A DNA stretch of 64,000 bases from Lachnospiraceae bacterium G41 (GTDB lineage: Bacteria; Bacillota; Clostridia; Lachnospirales; Lachnospiraceae). This document shows positions 1-8,069 of this stretch, piece after piece. The translations under genes and the position numbers were made by a program. The stretch's first letter is position 1; each line of letters starts with the position of its first letter. The stretch spans positions 17,258 through 81,257 of the forward strand of contig FNEU01000011.1 in NCBI GenBank assembly GCA_900100245.1. The letters run 5' to 3'. A model generated the notes under the pieces. It saw nothing but the letters and a program-made list of their open reading frames with translations, did no database searches and had not been told where the DNA came from.

Positions 1-87
1 TTCATAATAAACCGGTCCTTTTCTTTTTTTATGATAACAAAAATATAATACATAAAGAACTAACTGCCAATACTAGTTGAAGATTTT

Positions 88-118
88 ATTTTCTACTGTC
101 AGTATTGGTTTATATCAT
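88..118. repeat. 31-bp dispersed repeat, copy 1
   Basis: The segment beginning ATTTTCTACTGTCAGTAT matches 2343-2373 at 29 of 31 positions. Both copies sit directly against a hairpin that ends a minus-strand gene. In this copy AGTATTGG also pairs with CCAATACT about 30 bp to the left. The function is unknown; it could be a decayed mobile repeat or a conserved terminator-distal element. Confidence 0.6.
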
Positions 119-121
119 TAA

Positions 122-149
122 AAAATGCGCCCGCAAGGCGCATTTTTTA
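122..149 (-). terminator. Bidirectional intrinsic terminator
   Basis: AATGCGCC and GGCGCATT form a stem with runs of A on one side and T on the other, so it can act on both strands. It follows the stop codon of the thioesterase gene on the minus strand. Confidence 0.75.
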
Positions 150-866
150 ATGTATTCTTACCAAAGCCGAAGTTGAGCCGTCTTCTTTGACAATCTTTAT
201 ATTCATGAAGTCTTCTTCTTTTTTTATATAAAAAGATATGGTCTCGCCTTCAAACGAAGGGTTTTTGTAGTGAATTTCAAGTTCCGATATCTTTAGTTCA
301 TCCAGTTCTTTTGATGAAAACAATCCTTCCACCGCTTTAATATATGCGACATTGTTCATATGTCTGCCATAGTCGGTGTCTATGCTTCTGACAGTATATC
401 TGCCCTTAAGTTCTCCCTCAAAGTCATCTTTCATAACAGAAAACGGTTCGGGGATGGCTGTTTTATCCGTGATTACAAGACCCTCCGGATATATGCCTTT
501 GGCTTTCTGCGGAACATGAGTTTTCGCATCGATTATCGCCCACTCTGTCTTGCCAAGTGCTATTATGCCGTTATCGTCGCTTATCTCATAATCTCGATTG
601 CATTTAAGTATTCCGGCTTCTTCGGGCCAGGTGGATACTTTTACGGTCTTAGCCATATCCGCTCTTCTTAAGATTTTTATCTTGGTTCTTGCAGCAATCC
701 AGAAGAGTCCCCTCTCATTAAATCCCGTAAAACCCACGCCCAGAGTCTCGGCATGATACATGGCCGCATCCATAAAAAGCCCCGCGATTGCGGATATCGA
801 AAGTTTGGCATTGTAGTCGCAAAGACTCGGCAGTATTATTTGTTCTTTTTCAAAAACTGATTCCAT
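147..866 (-). CDS. Acyl-ACP thioesterase
   Basis: A 239-residue protein of the FatA/FatB-like acyl-ACP thioesterase family, which hydrolyses acyl-ACP to free fatty acid in the cytosol. The double hot-dog layout is visible: an N-terminal half with LFMDAAMYHAETLGVGF and GLFWIAARTKIKI, and a second half starting near residue 150 with DTDYGRHMNNVAYIKAVEG, typical of the second hot-dog domain (conserved N and H around NNV). Length fits bacterial members. It is the last gene before a strong terminator and is followed upstream by the zinc-ribbon gene 11 bp away. Substrate chain length cannot be read from the sequence. Sure of the family, less of the physiological role. Confidence 0.85.
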   Translation of the reverse strand: MESVFEKEQIILPSLCDYNAKLSISAIAGLFMDAAMYHAETLGVGFTGFNERGLFWIAARTKIKILRRADMAKTVKVSTWPEEAGILKCNRDYEISDDNGIIALGKTEWAIIDAKTHVPQKAKGIYPEGLVITDKTAIPEPFSVMKDDFEGELKGRYTVRSIDTDYGRHMNNVAYIKAVEGLFSSKELDELKISELEIHYKNPSFEGETISFYIKKEEDFMNIKIVKEDGSTSALVRIH

Positions 867-877
867 ATTTACCTCTT

Positions 878-2107
878 TTACCAGTCACTGCTCCAGTCTG
901 AAGAGCCCGAATCCCACGAATCGGACGAACTCCACGAATAATCCGAAGAGTCGTTTGAGCTCCACGAATCATCGCTGCTTGAATAGCTGCTTTGTCTTTC
1001 CGCTTCCTGATCTCTCTCGTATTGAGCATAATATTCGGTATCCTTGAAATCGGTTATCTGTGTATCCGAATTCCAGTTTGGAACATAATAAAAATCTTTG
1101 GCATCATACTGATTGGTGAGTGCCTCCGGAACATCCGATGACGATACGCTTCTCCAGTCATCATACTCGTCGGAGTATACATACCAGCTGGATGTATCAT
1201 ACGAATCCATGCGATAGTATTCGTTATCGTCGTAGCTGTAATAACCGGTGGTAACATATCCCGGCTTATATGAGTTGTCGTAATAAAGCCTTGTATCGCT
1301 GATAGTCGGGAAATCGTAATCGTTTGAATAATCCCGTGATAAATAATAATCTTTTGCTTTTCTGTTTTTCTTAAATTCGGGAATGGCAGATACATCGGCT
1401 GTCTCCCATTCACCGCTTGCTGTATTGTAAACGGCCCATCTGTCAGAGTCATCGACATATGAATAATCTCCGAAAGAATAGTATGTATTGCCGTTATAGG
1501 AATAATATCCTTTTTCGGGAACACCGCGTCCTTCACCTAAAATTAAGCCAAAAAGTGCAGTCGGTCCGAAAATCTGAACGGCCAAATATATTCCTATTAT
1601 GGTTAATGCAGTTCTTAAAGCCTTTCTGCCTCCAGGGTTGGATCTGCCGCCCGAAGAACGTCTTGCATGGTAACTGTCGTAATACTTCTGGGCATCCGCA
1701 GGCGATGTGTCGGTATTTCGCTGCGCGGAAGCGTTTCTTGATTTCTGTTCGATTATCTCCTGCTTAAGACGCATAAAAAGCTCATTTACAGCATACGCCT
1801 CGTCGCTTCCTTCATACCTTACAGCTCTCTGGCCATTGTCTTTGTTTTTATAAACTATAAAATTGCCGGTATTTTCATCCTTGTAAATACCGAAAGCTCG
1901 GGGATATTTGTAATCGATACCGATAAAGAATCTCGTGGTTTCATAGGGAGGAAGTCCCTTGGATTCATACCATTCTTTAAGCCCTTCGATGGTGGTGGGC
2001 TGATCGGCGGTACTTCTTCTGACATTTTGATTCGGTGCACCGCAGGACGGACATTTTTCCAAAGTGTCATCAAACATGGAGCCACAGTATTCGCATTTGA
2101 TTTTCAT
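878..2107 (-). CDS. Zinc-ribbon membrane protein with Ser/Trp/Asp-rich tail
   Basis: Starts at the ATG 7 nt after GGAGGG (MKIKCEYC); an in-frame upstream ATG is less well placed. The N-terminus is a zinc ribbon with CxxC pairs (CEYC and CPSC, first 30 residues). A central hydrophobic segment (ALRTALTIIGIYLAVQI and following) is a single membrane span near residue 175. The part after it contains two repeated Tyr-rich modules (KGYYSYNGNTYYSF and TTGYYSYDDNEYYRM) with WAVYNTASGEWETA and WYVYSDEYDDWRSV. The last 35 residues are almost only S, D, W, N and G. Function is not recognised; the zinc ribbon in the cytosol plus an extracytoplasmic repeat region suggests a sensor or envelope protein. Confidence 0.7.
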   Translation of the reverse strand: MKIKCEYCGSMFDDTLEKCPSCGAPNQNVRRSTADQPTTIEGLKEWYESKGLPPYETTRFFIGIDYKYPRAFGIYKDENTGNFIVYKNKDNGQRAVRYEGSDEAYAVNELFMRLKQEIIEQKSRNASAQRNTDTSPADAQKYYDSYHARRSSGGRSNPGGRKALRTALTIIGIYLAVQIFGPTALFGLILGEGRGVPEKGYYSYNGNTYYSFGDYSYVDDSDRWAVYNTASGEWETADVSAIPEFKKNRKAKDYYLSRDYSNDYDFPTISDTRLYYDNSYKPGYVTTGYYSYDDNEYYRMDSYDTSSWYVYSDEYDDWRSVSSSDVPEALTNQYDAKDFYYVPNWNSDTQITDFKDTEYYAQYERDQEAERQSSYSSSDDSWSSNDSSDYSWSSSDSWDSGSSDWSSDW

Positions 2108-2137
2108 AAGCATTCCCTCCGTTTTGAATTGTACCAT

Positions 2138-2460
2138 ATTTCCTGACTATATAGTATCTCCAAAGGGAATATTTTAAAAATCCAACTATGGAAAAATATC
2201 CGTTTTAATTGGTTTATTTTAAAAAAATACGGTTAACTCTCAAAGAAATCGTTAAAAGTCTTTCGGAAAATAAACGCAAATACCACTCAGACTGGCATTA
2301 ATGCAAAAGCAGACCCGATGCTCCGTGGCCGGCTACTATTTCATTTTCTACTGTCAGTATGGGTTGATATCATAAAAGAATGGATGCCAAACGACACCCA
2401 TTCTGTAATGTTGCAGATATTTTGTTTAGTTTCATAATTTTCCTCGTTTCAAGTCTAAGC
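2138..2460. other. Intergenic region with terminator and repeat
   Basis: No coding potential was seen. It holds the probable promoter of the zinc-ribbon gene near 2140-2160, a hairpin at 2378-2403 (minus-strand GAATGGGTG / CATCCATTC) ending the downstream acetyltransferase transcript, and the second copy of the 31-bp repeat. The rest is AT-rich and featureless. Confidence 0.5.
2343..2373. repeat. 31-bp dispersed repeat, copy 2
   Basis: Matches 88-118 with two T-to-G differences. It abuts the hairpin at 2378-2403 and overlaps a TCATAAAAGAA motif at 2370-2380. Confidence 0.6.
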
Positions 2461-2985
2461 TTATTCTTTGGTTAATACATAAAATCTGTACAGTTCTTCT
2501 TCCTCATCATAAATGTCTTTGTACATTTTCGTTTCAATCAGTTTGAAGCCTGATTTTTCTGCAGTTTTGTAAGATTGTTCATTATTTGCTTTTATTGTTG
2601 CAATGATTTCTTTTTCATTGTAATGATCGAAGAAATAATCCGTATATGCTTTTACCGCTTCTGCCGCATAACCTTTTCTTCTGTAATCGGCTCCGATAAA
2701 ATAGCAGATTCCAATCTTGTCTGTATCTTCATAATATGTACAGCCGACATTTCCGATGATTTCGTTTGTTGCTTTATCTACAACGGTGCAGGGAATGTAA
2801 TCCACTCTCGGATTGTCGTTTGCCGTAAGTTCAAGTGCTTCTTCAATCCACTCGCCCATCCATTCCGCACAGTTTACGTCAAATCCGACTTCATCAAGGC
2901 TTCCGTCCTCCGCCATCTTGGCATATACAAGTTCGTCGCCTCTTTCAAGCGATCTGACTATTAATCTTTCTGTTTCTATATTCAT
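2461..2985 (-). CDS. GNAT N-acetyltransferase, RimJ/RimL-like
   Basis: A 174-residue single-domain acetyltransferase. The opening MNIETERLIVRSL, the central GNVGCTYYEDTDKIGICYFIGADYRRKGYAAEAVKAY with the acetyl-CoA binding R-x-x-G-x-A segment, and the late ANNEQSYKTAEKSGFK are typical of RimJ/RimL-type enzymes. The acceptor substrate cannot be inferred. It starts 13 bp downstream of the GNAT-RsgA fusion gene and is probably co-transcribed with it; a hairpin at 2378-2403 ends the unit. Confidence 0.85.
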   Translation of the reverse strand: MNIETERLIVRSLERGDELVYAKMAEDGSLDEVGFDVNCAEWMGEWIEEALELTANDNPRVDYIPCTVVDKATNEIIGNVGCTYYEDTDKIGICYFIGADYRRKGYAAEAVKAYTDYFFDHYNEKEIIATIKANNEQSYKTAEKSGFKLIETKMYKDIYDEEEELYRFYVLTKE

Positions 2986-2998
2986 TTTTTTATCTCCT

Positions 2999-4585
2999 TT
3001 AATCCCAGTTGTTGTTTTTGTCTTTAAACTTTTTCATTTCTTTGGCCCATCTTGAGATTTCTTTTTTCATAGCGTAATTGCGGGTATTCTCGGCGCCAAG
3101 ATTTACATAGAGTTCGTATCTCTCACGCGAGAGTTCTCCGCTTTCAAGTGCTGCTTTTATGGCACAGCCGGGCTCGGTATCGTGACGGCAGTTGCTGAAT
3201 TTGCATCTGCCTATAAGTTCGACGATATCCGAAAAAGTATCATCAATTCCATCCTGCGTATTGGCCATTCCAATCTCACGCATACCCGGAGTATCAATGA
3301 TGAAAACGCCTTCTTTAACTTCAATAAGCTGCCTGTGCGTCGTAGTGTGTCTTCCCTTGGAATCGTCTTCTCTGATCTCGGAAGTTTTCATTACTTCGCT
3401 GCCGACAATCGAATTTATAAGTGTTGATTTTCCGGCACCCGATGAGCCCATAAGACATATTGTTGTTCCCGGTGTGAAGTATTCTTCCAGTTCATCAAGC
3501 CCAATATCAAGCAAAGCAGAAACCGCATGTACGCGGATGTTTTCAGAGATCGATTCCACTTCCCTTACATATCTTCCCACGTTGTTGCAAAGATCCGATT
3601 TGGTGAGGATTGCAACCGGTATCGAATTGCCCTGAAGTGCCACGCTAGCATATCTCGCTATTCTGTTAAAAGAATAATCATCGTTTAACGAAGTCACTAT
3701 AAAAGTGTAATCAACGTTTGCGACCATATGCTGCATAACACCTGTTTTAGCCTGGTCCGGTCTTTGTAAAAAACTCGATCTTTCGCAGACCGTAAGAATC
3801 GTGCACTCTCCGTTAGGGTTATAAAGAAATGTTACGTAATCACCCACAACAGGCCACTTCTCTGAGTCTTCCTCATAAAAGCTACCTTTAAGCTTGGCCG
3901 GTAATTCCTGCTCGAAGAAACGTATCTTAAAACTGTTCTTTTGAACTTCGGATATTCTTCCGAGCTTCTCAACGTGTAGCCACTGGCATGAAAGTTTAAG
4001 CGGTTTGTAATACGGAAATTCTTTTGTAAACTCTTCAATTTCAGCCTCATCTTCGCAAGTTTCAAATACAGGTGCTTCATAATATGTGCCGTGTATTTCC
4101 TCGAAACCGTCGTTTAACGGATAGGCCATAAAAGCATCGGAATTGCCGAATGCAGGATGAACGATTCCGAAATTATCACAGGTTTTAAATCCGTGCTTCG
4201 GATAATATTCAGGTTCGCCACAGATAACGATACCTTTGTAGCCTGCTTCTTTTGAAAGGGCTAGCGTTTCTTTTAGGAGCTTTGCTCCAATTCCCATATT
4301 AAAGCAGGTCGGCTCAACCGCGAGCGGTCCGAAGGTAAGTACTTCATGCTCCGTGTCGCCGTCAGCCACCTTTGCCTTTGAATAAAAGATCGCTCCGACA
4401 ATTCTGCCGTCAAGTTCGGCCACTCTGCTTAACTCAGGCAGATAATCTTCGCTTTCTCTTAATTTATGAACAAGCAAATGCTCATTGCATCCCGGACCGT
4501 GCAGATTCCAGAACGCGCGCATTGTCATATGTTCGGTATCGTAAAAATCTTCTTTTGTTTCTTTTCTTAAAATAATATTATTCAA
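2999..4585 (-). CDS. rsgA: GNAT acetyltransferase fused to ribosome GTPase RsgA
   Basis: One uninterrupted 528-residue frame joins two enzymes. Residues 1 to about 170 are a GNAT domain (TFGPLAVEPTCFNMGIGAKLL is the acetyl-CoA site). Residues about 195-520 are a complete RsgA/YjeQ: an OB fold, then the circularly permuted GTPase with TKSD (G4) at 328, the P-loop GSSGAGKST at 380 and DTPG (G3) at 431, and a zinc-binding C-terminus (C461, C466, H468, C474). RsgA matures the 30S subunit by releasing late assembly factors. The P-loop GTPase is intact, so the fusion should be active. The role of the attached acetyltransferase is unknown; a ribosomal protein or assembly factor target is only a guess. 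Confidence 0.9.
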   Translation of the reverse strand: MNNIILRKETKEDFYDTEHMTMRAFWNLHGPGCNEHLLVHKLRESEDYLPELSRVAELDGRIVGAIFYSKAKVADGDTEHEVLTFGPLAVEPTCFNMGIGAKLLKETLALSKEAGYKGIVICGEPEYYPKHGFKTCDNFGIVHPAFGNSDAFMAYPLNDGFEEIHGTYYEAPVFETCEDEAEIEEFTKEFPYYKPLKLSCQWLHVEKLGRISEVQKNSFKIRFFEQELPAKLKGSFYEEDSEKWPVVGDYVTFLYNPNGECTILTVCERSSFLQRPDQAKTGVMQHMVANVDYTFIVTSLNDDYSFNRIARYASVALQGNSIPVAILTKSDLCNNVGRYVREVESISENIRVHAVSALLDIGLDELEEYFTPGTTICLMGSSGAGKSTLINSIVGSEVMKTSEIREDDSKGRHTTTHRQLIEVKEGVFIIDTPGMREIGMANTQDGIDDTFSDIVELIGRCKFSNCRHDTEPGCAIKAALESGELSRERYELYVNLGAENTRNYAMKKEISRWAKEMKKFKDKNNNWD

Positions 4586-4661
4586 TGTCTTAATCTCCTT
4601 TTGGTAAATGTTTCAATTAACAGCTGTGATTATTTATTGTATGGAGACCTTGAAATCAAAT

Positions 4662-4693
4662 ATAAAAAACCGCGACAAGAAATGCCACGGTTT
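4662..4693 (-). terminator. Intrinsic terminator after two small ORFs
   Basis: On the minus strand AAACCGTG and CGCGGTTT pair (one wobble) around an 11-nt loop, followed by six T. It ends the transcript from the hydrolase gene and the two short ORFs. Confidence 0.65.
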
Positions 4694-4728
4694 AAATGCA
4701 TATATAAGTATCTGTCGGACATACCAAA

Positions 4729-4794
4729 CTAGATACGATTAACCGAGGTCATCATACAATATTTACTTACAATATCCAATTTTTCAAAACGCAT
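4729..4794 (-). CDS. Candidate 21-residue small protein
   Basis: The peptide begins MRFEKLDIVSKY and is preceded by AGAGGT seven nt before ATG. It lies between a candidate membrane peptide gene and a terminator, which supports transcription. No similarity is recognised and the length alone gives no coding statistics. Confidence 0.3.
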   Translation of the reverse strand: MRFEKLDIVSKYCMMTSVNRI

Positions 4795-4838
4795 AAAAAT
4801 GACCTCTCTTTCTTTTAGAATTTATCATCATGTGTATT

Positions 4839-4916
4839 CTAACAAACAGTGCTTAAAGTTGTCAACAGAATCAATATCGCCACTATCGTAAGAATTATCA
4901 TATTCCTTAAAGGCAT
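4839..4916 (-). CDS. Candidate 25-residue membrane peptide
   Basis: The frame encodes MPLRNM followed by an unbroken hydrophobic stretch (IILTIVAILILLTTL) and ends STVC. AGGAG sits five nt before the ATG. It follows the hydrolase gene by 25 bp, with a second short ORF and a terminator downstream. A single-span regulatory peptide or type I toxin-like peptide would fit, but this rests only on composition and context. Confidence 0.4.
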   Translation of the reverse strand: MPLRNMIILTIVAILILLTTLSTVC

Positions 4917-4941
4917 ATTAACTCCTCTGAAACAAATATTA

Positions 4942-6555
4942 TCAATTAAATGTAATTACATGTTTACACACATCAAGAAACCTTTTTATCGCCTGACAAA
5001 ATTCTTCCGGTAATTGTCCTTGAGGAGAATGTCCGCACCCATCAACGAGATACATTTCCTTTTGGGGAGCAGTTATTACATCGTAGTATTCTTCTATCGG
5101 TCCAACAGGGCAAGACCAGTCGTCCGAACCGGATATAAAAAGAACCGGCATCTGAAAATCAGTATTTCTTTTATATGCATTAAAATCCAATAAATAATCT
5201 ATCAACGGTTTCTCCAAATCTTCGTATGCTGTATTGCCGGTTAGCGCTGATAAAATAACCCAATACCACCTTGCATCATCAACTCCAAAATAAGGCGAGA
5301 AGATTGTAGCAGTTGTCGATACGTCTTCTGTTACTCTCGGCGAATGATACTTAAGCGTACTGTTGCTAAGCGCAGACATATTTGCTACCGTGGGATTATT
5401 TATAAGGTTCTCATACGCATTCTCCATTTCGCCGGTATCATCACCGGCCTCCCTTGCTTTTGCCAGCGCATCATTATAATCATAGGTATATGCATACAAA
5501 TCTTCTTCGATTACTTCCTGGCCTATTCCTATATAGGCAGAAACTTTTTCAGGATGATCAAGAACATACTGGCTTCCGAGCAGACTTCCATATGAATGTC
5601 CCATAATAATCACCTTATCCTGCTTATATGTATTTCGAGCATACTCAACCAGAGCATCTAAGTCATTCATGGCCTGTTCGAATGAAACCGTGCTGTTATC
5701 AGGATCTGTATTCACATTATGATAATATGTCCTGCCGCATCCTCGTTGATCCCAGCTAATAACAGTATAATCATCTGTCAGATAGTCTATCCAGCAATAG
5801 TCAGTAATTGTACTGGGTGCTCCCGGGCCGCCGTGGAGACTGATGATAACAGGATTTGATATATCATGTCCCATTGTAAGGATATACTGTTCCTGACCAT
5901 TTAACATTACATATTCTGACTTATTAATTCCGTCGCTATAATCTATTACACGCTTAATCTGATTTATATTTCTGCCAATAATTACTACGACAAAGAATCC
6001 AAGAACGATTATCAGAACCATCGAAACAATTACTTTTGGAATACCGATTAATATTCTTTTTACAATATGCTTTTTGGCTCCTGGTTCAATCACTTCTTTC
6101 TTATGAGCGAGATGTATTCCAATGTGACCGATTCCAAGCATGACCGAGCCAAGAATCATTAAGCCATTTCCGCCATATATTCCAAGAAGAAAGAATGCGA
6201 TGACTGGAAGCGTGGCTCCGGCAACAGGTATTCCTAAAAGATTTTTGTAGAAATCCTTCATGGTTTTATCACTTCTGAAATAGCGTATCCAATATATCTC
6301 ATAAAGCACCATGCAGATTAAGGAGATAATCAATACCGGGCACCAAAAGTTCCACCCCTTGAAATTAAAATCAGAGAGCACAAGCGCCACCGACGTAACA
6401 ACAAACTGCCCTGCACGTTCAAAAATAAGCAATACTTTGTTCTCATTATGAACATACTCTTCGTAATCCTTTGGCTTGTTCTTCGTCCAAATAAAATTCG
6501 GAACGAGAAGCATGATCAACCATATCAATCCTATGTACGAAAATCCAAAACGCAT
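4942..6555 (-). CDS. Membrane-anchored alpha/beta hydrolase, proline iminopeptidase-like
   Basis: 537 residues. The first 200 or so contain about six hydrophobic segments (for example LIMLLVPNFIWT and VIVSMVLIIVLGFFVVVII). The C-terminal part is an alpha/beta hydrolase of the S33/proline iminopeptidase type: oxyanion motif HGGPG near residue 242 followed by SWDQRGCGRTY, nucleophile in GHSYG near 317, acid in SGSDDWSCP and histidine in GCGHSP. Family members usually lack the membrane half, so the enzyme is tethered; which side it faces is not certain. AGGA lies 10 nt before the start. Two short ORFs follow. Confidence 0.8.
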   Translation of the reverse strand: MRFGFSYIGLIWLIMLLVPNFIWTKNKPKDYEEYVHNENKVLLIFERAGQFVVTSVALVLSDFNFKGWNFWCPVLIISLICMVLYEIYWIRYFRSDKTMKDFYKNLLGIPVAGATLPVIAFFLLGIYGGNGLMILGSVMLGIGHIGIHLAHKKEVIEPGAKKHIVKRILIGIPKVIVSMVLIIVLGFFVVVIIGRNINQIKRVIDYSDGINKSEYVMLNGQEQYILTMGHDISNPVIISLHGGPGAPSTITDYCWIDYLTDDYTVISWDQRGCGRTYYHNVNTDPDNSTVSFEQAMNDLDALVEYARNTYKQDKVIIMGHSYGSLLGSQYVLDHPEKVSAYIGIGQEVIEEDLYAYTYDYNDALAKAREAGDDTGEMENAYENLINNPTVANMSALSNSTLKYHSPRVTEDVSTTATIFSPYFGVDDARWYWVILSALTGNTAYEDLEKPLIDYLLDFNAYKRNTDFQMPVLFISGSDDWSCPVGPIEEYYDVITAPQKEMYLVDGCGHSPQGQLPEEFCQAIKRFLDVCKHVITFN

Positions 6556-6765
6556 AACTCAAAAGTCCTTTAACGATTTATTATAGATTTGAACAAAGTA
6601 TATAATTATTTCTTCAGGAAATCTTTAATTGAAGCCTGTATAATTCTTATTCATTTCTTAACTAGTTCAATTTCTATACTCATTCATTAATTCATGCATC
6701 AATGTTCCATTAGTTTTTCAATAATAGTAAATAACTCTTGTGCATTTTACTGAAAGATAATCTGT

Positions 6766-7242
6766 CTATTTAGAAAAATTGTATTGCATGAAATTTCCGT
6801 TATGCTTAAATCCATAGGATTCGTATAGCTTTACACCGACGTCCGATGCTGTAATATAAATTGTTCCGCACCCATAGTCTTCGGCTTCCTTTACCACTCT
6901 GTCAAGCAAATTTGTGGCGATTCCCATCCTCCTGTAATTCGGATCGGTATACATACTGGAGAGGATGCCTACTTTACCCGAAGGGCACGCGAAGTATGGC
7001 GGCTTTTCCGCGAACGACATACCGCTTGTTCCGACGATTCTTTCTCCATCAAATGCCAGCCAGGAAACATACGTGCCGGCAGCCAAATTTCTTTTATAAA
7101 AATCCATCAATGCCGATTCAAGATCCACGCCCTCCGGAGCACTTTTGCCTGACGATGTGTATTCTTCCTTCAACTGGTCAATTCTCATTTCGATAATTCT
7201 GCTCAATTCATTCTCCGACAGTTTTTTATAAACAATTTCCAT
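6766..7242 (-). CDS. GNAT N-acetyltransferase
   Basis: 158 residues, starting at the ATG behind GGGAAG (MEIVYKKL); the longer frame upstream lacks a placed ribosome binding site. Acetyl-CoA site MYTDPNYRRMGIATNLLDRVV and the late YESYGFKHNG are typical of GNAT enzymes. The tail ends QYNFSK and the DNA around its stop codon is repeated near 62.4 and 63.98 kb. It follows the flavoprotein gene and may share its transcript. Substrate unknown. Confidence 0.85.
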   Translation of the reverse strand: MEIVYKKLSENELSRIIEMRIDQLKEEYTSSGKSAPEGVDLESALMDFYKRNLAAGTYVSWLAFDGERIVGTSGMSFAEKPPYFACPSGKVGILSSMYTDPNYRRMGIATNLLDRVVKEAEDYGCGTIYITASDVGVKLYESYGFKHNGNFMQYNFSK

Positions 7243-7294
7243 TTTATTCTTCCCTTTCGTACATTCATTTATTCGAGAAATCATAAAAGAATCG

Positions 7295-7771
7295 CTAAGC
7301 CTCATTTACAATTTTACCCGTTATACATTCAGGTTTTAACGCAAACATAAGAGTTCGCGGGCCTGCATTGATAAGTTCGTGTTCAATATATTCCTCATCA
7401 TCGGTAAACTTATAACTTAAAAGTCTAGAAATTTTAAGGACCTTTTCCGTATCTTCCACAATTTCAATCCTGCCAAAAACAATGACACTACGAATATTTA
7501 AAGCCCATTCTCCCGGATTGCGAAAGCCCTGATCATATACGCAGAAAGATGCTTTGTCATGGCGCTTGATCGCATCAACCTTATGCCCTTGTTTCCCTCC
7601 GTGAAAATATATTTTTCCATCATCTTCGCAGTAATAATGATTAAGCGGCATACCGTAGGGATAGTCATCATCACCCAGTACAGACAGCACTCCGCGAGGT
7701 TCTTTTATTAATATTTCAATGCATTCTTCTATCGGTAAAGCCTGTTTTTTTCTGGCTACTTCTCTAAACAT
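7295..7771 (-). CDS. PPOX-class flavoprotein, NimA-like
   Basis: A 158-residue split-barrel FMN protein of the pyridoxamine 5'-phosphate oxidase superfamily, resembling the nitroimidazole-resistance (Nim) group. Evidence: EPRGVLSVLGDDDYPYGMPLNHYY, then KIYFHGGKQGHKVDAIKRHDKASFCVYD, the strand-turn-strand flavin-binding layout of the family, and length. Family members bind FMN or heme and reduce small substrates, but resistance cannot be claimed from sequence. A TTCTTTTATGA motif follows three bases after its stop codon. Confidence 0.8.
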   Translation of the reverse strand: MFREVARKKQALPIEECIEILIKEPRGVLSVLGDDDYPYGMPLNHYYCEDDGKIYFHGGKQGHKVDAIKRHDKASFCVYDQGFRNPGEWALNIRSVIVFGRIEIVEDTEKVLKISRLLSYKFTDDEEYIEHELINAGPRTLMFALKPECITGKIVNEA

Positions 7772-7882
7772 ATATTTCTCCTAACCACTTTAATTAATGC
7801 CTGATATTATTATGCGCGAATATCTTACTCCTAGAATAGCATATTTTGATAATTAATGGGTATTTATTTACATATGATTGCA

Positions 7883-7898
7883 GGGATTTGAACCCACG
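7883..7898 (-). repeat. tRNA T-arm remnant downstream of tRNA-Pro
   Basis: GGGATTTGAACCCACG is identical to the T-arm of the tRNA-Pro gene at 7946-7961 and lies just past that gene's terminator. The remainder of a tRNA is absent. It may be what is left of a tandem tRNA copy, or of an element that once used the tRNA 3' end. Confidence 0.6.
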
Positions 7899-7903
7899 GT
7901 ATG

Positions 7904-7933
7904 AAAAAAAAGACACCGAATGGTGTCTTTTTT
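7904..7933 (-). terminator. tRNA-Pro terminator
   Basis: AAAGACACC and GGTGTCTTT form a stem around GAAT, flanked by A and T runs on both strands, directly after the tRNA 3' end. Confidence 0.8.
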
Positions 7934-7935
7934 TA

Positions 7936-8009
7936 TCGGCGCGACGGGATTTGAACCCACGACCTCTGCGTCCCGAACGCAGCGCTCTACCAAGCTGAGC
8001 CACGCGCCG
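7936..8009 (-). tRNA. tRNA-Pro (CGG)
   Basis: A 74-nt cloverleaf on the minus strand: acceptor stem CGGCGCG / CGCGCCG, D-arm GGCTCAGCTTGGTAGAGC, anticodon stem CTGCG / CGCAG with loop TTCGGGA (anticodon CGG, proline), and T-loop GGTTCAAATCC. The CCA end is not encoded. Confidence 0.95.
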
Positions 8010-8069
8010 TAACGTTATAAATAATATATCATTTTCAAATCAGTGTCAATAAAACTGTTTTCGCGTATT

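Noticed and set aside
7794..8003. Open frame of 69 codons over the tRNA
   Set aside because: It is the tRNA-Pro gene itself read as protein.
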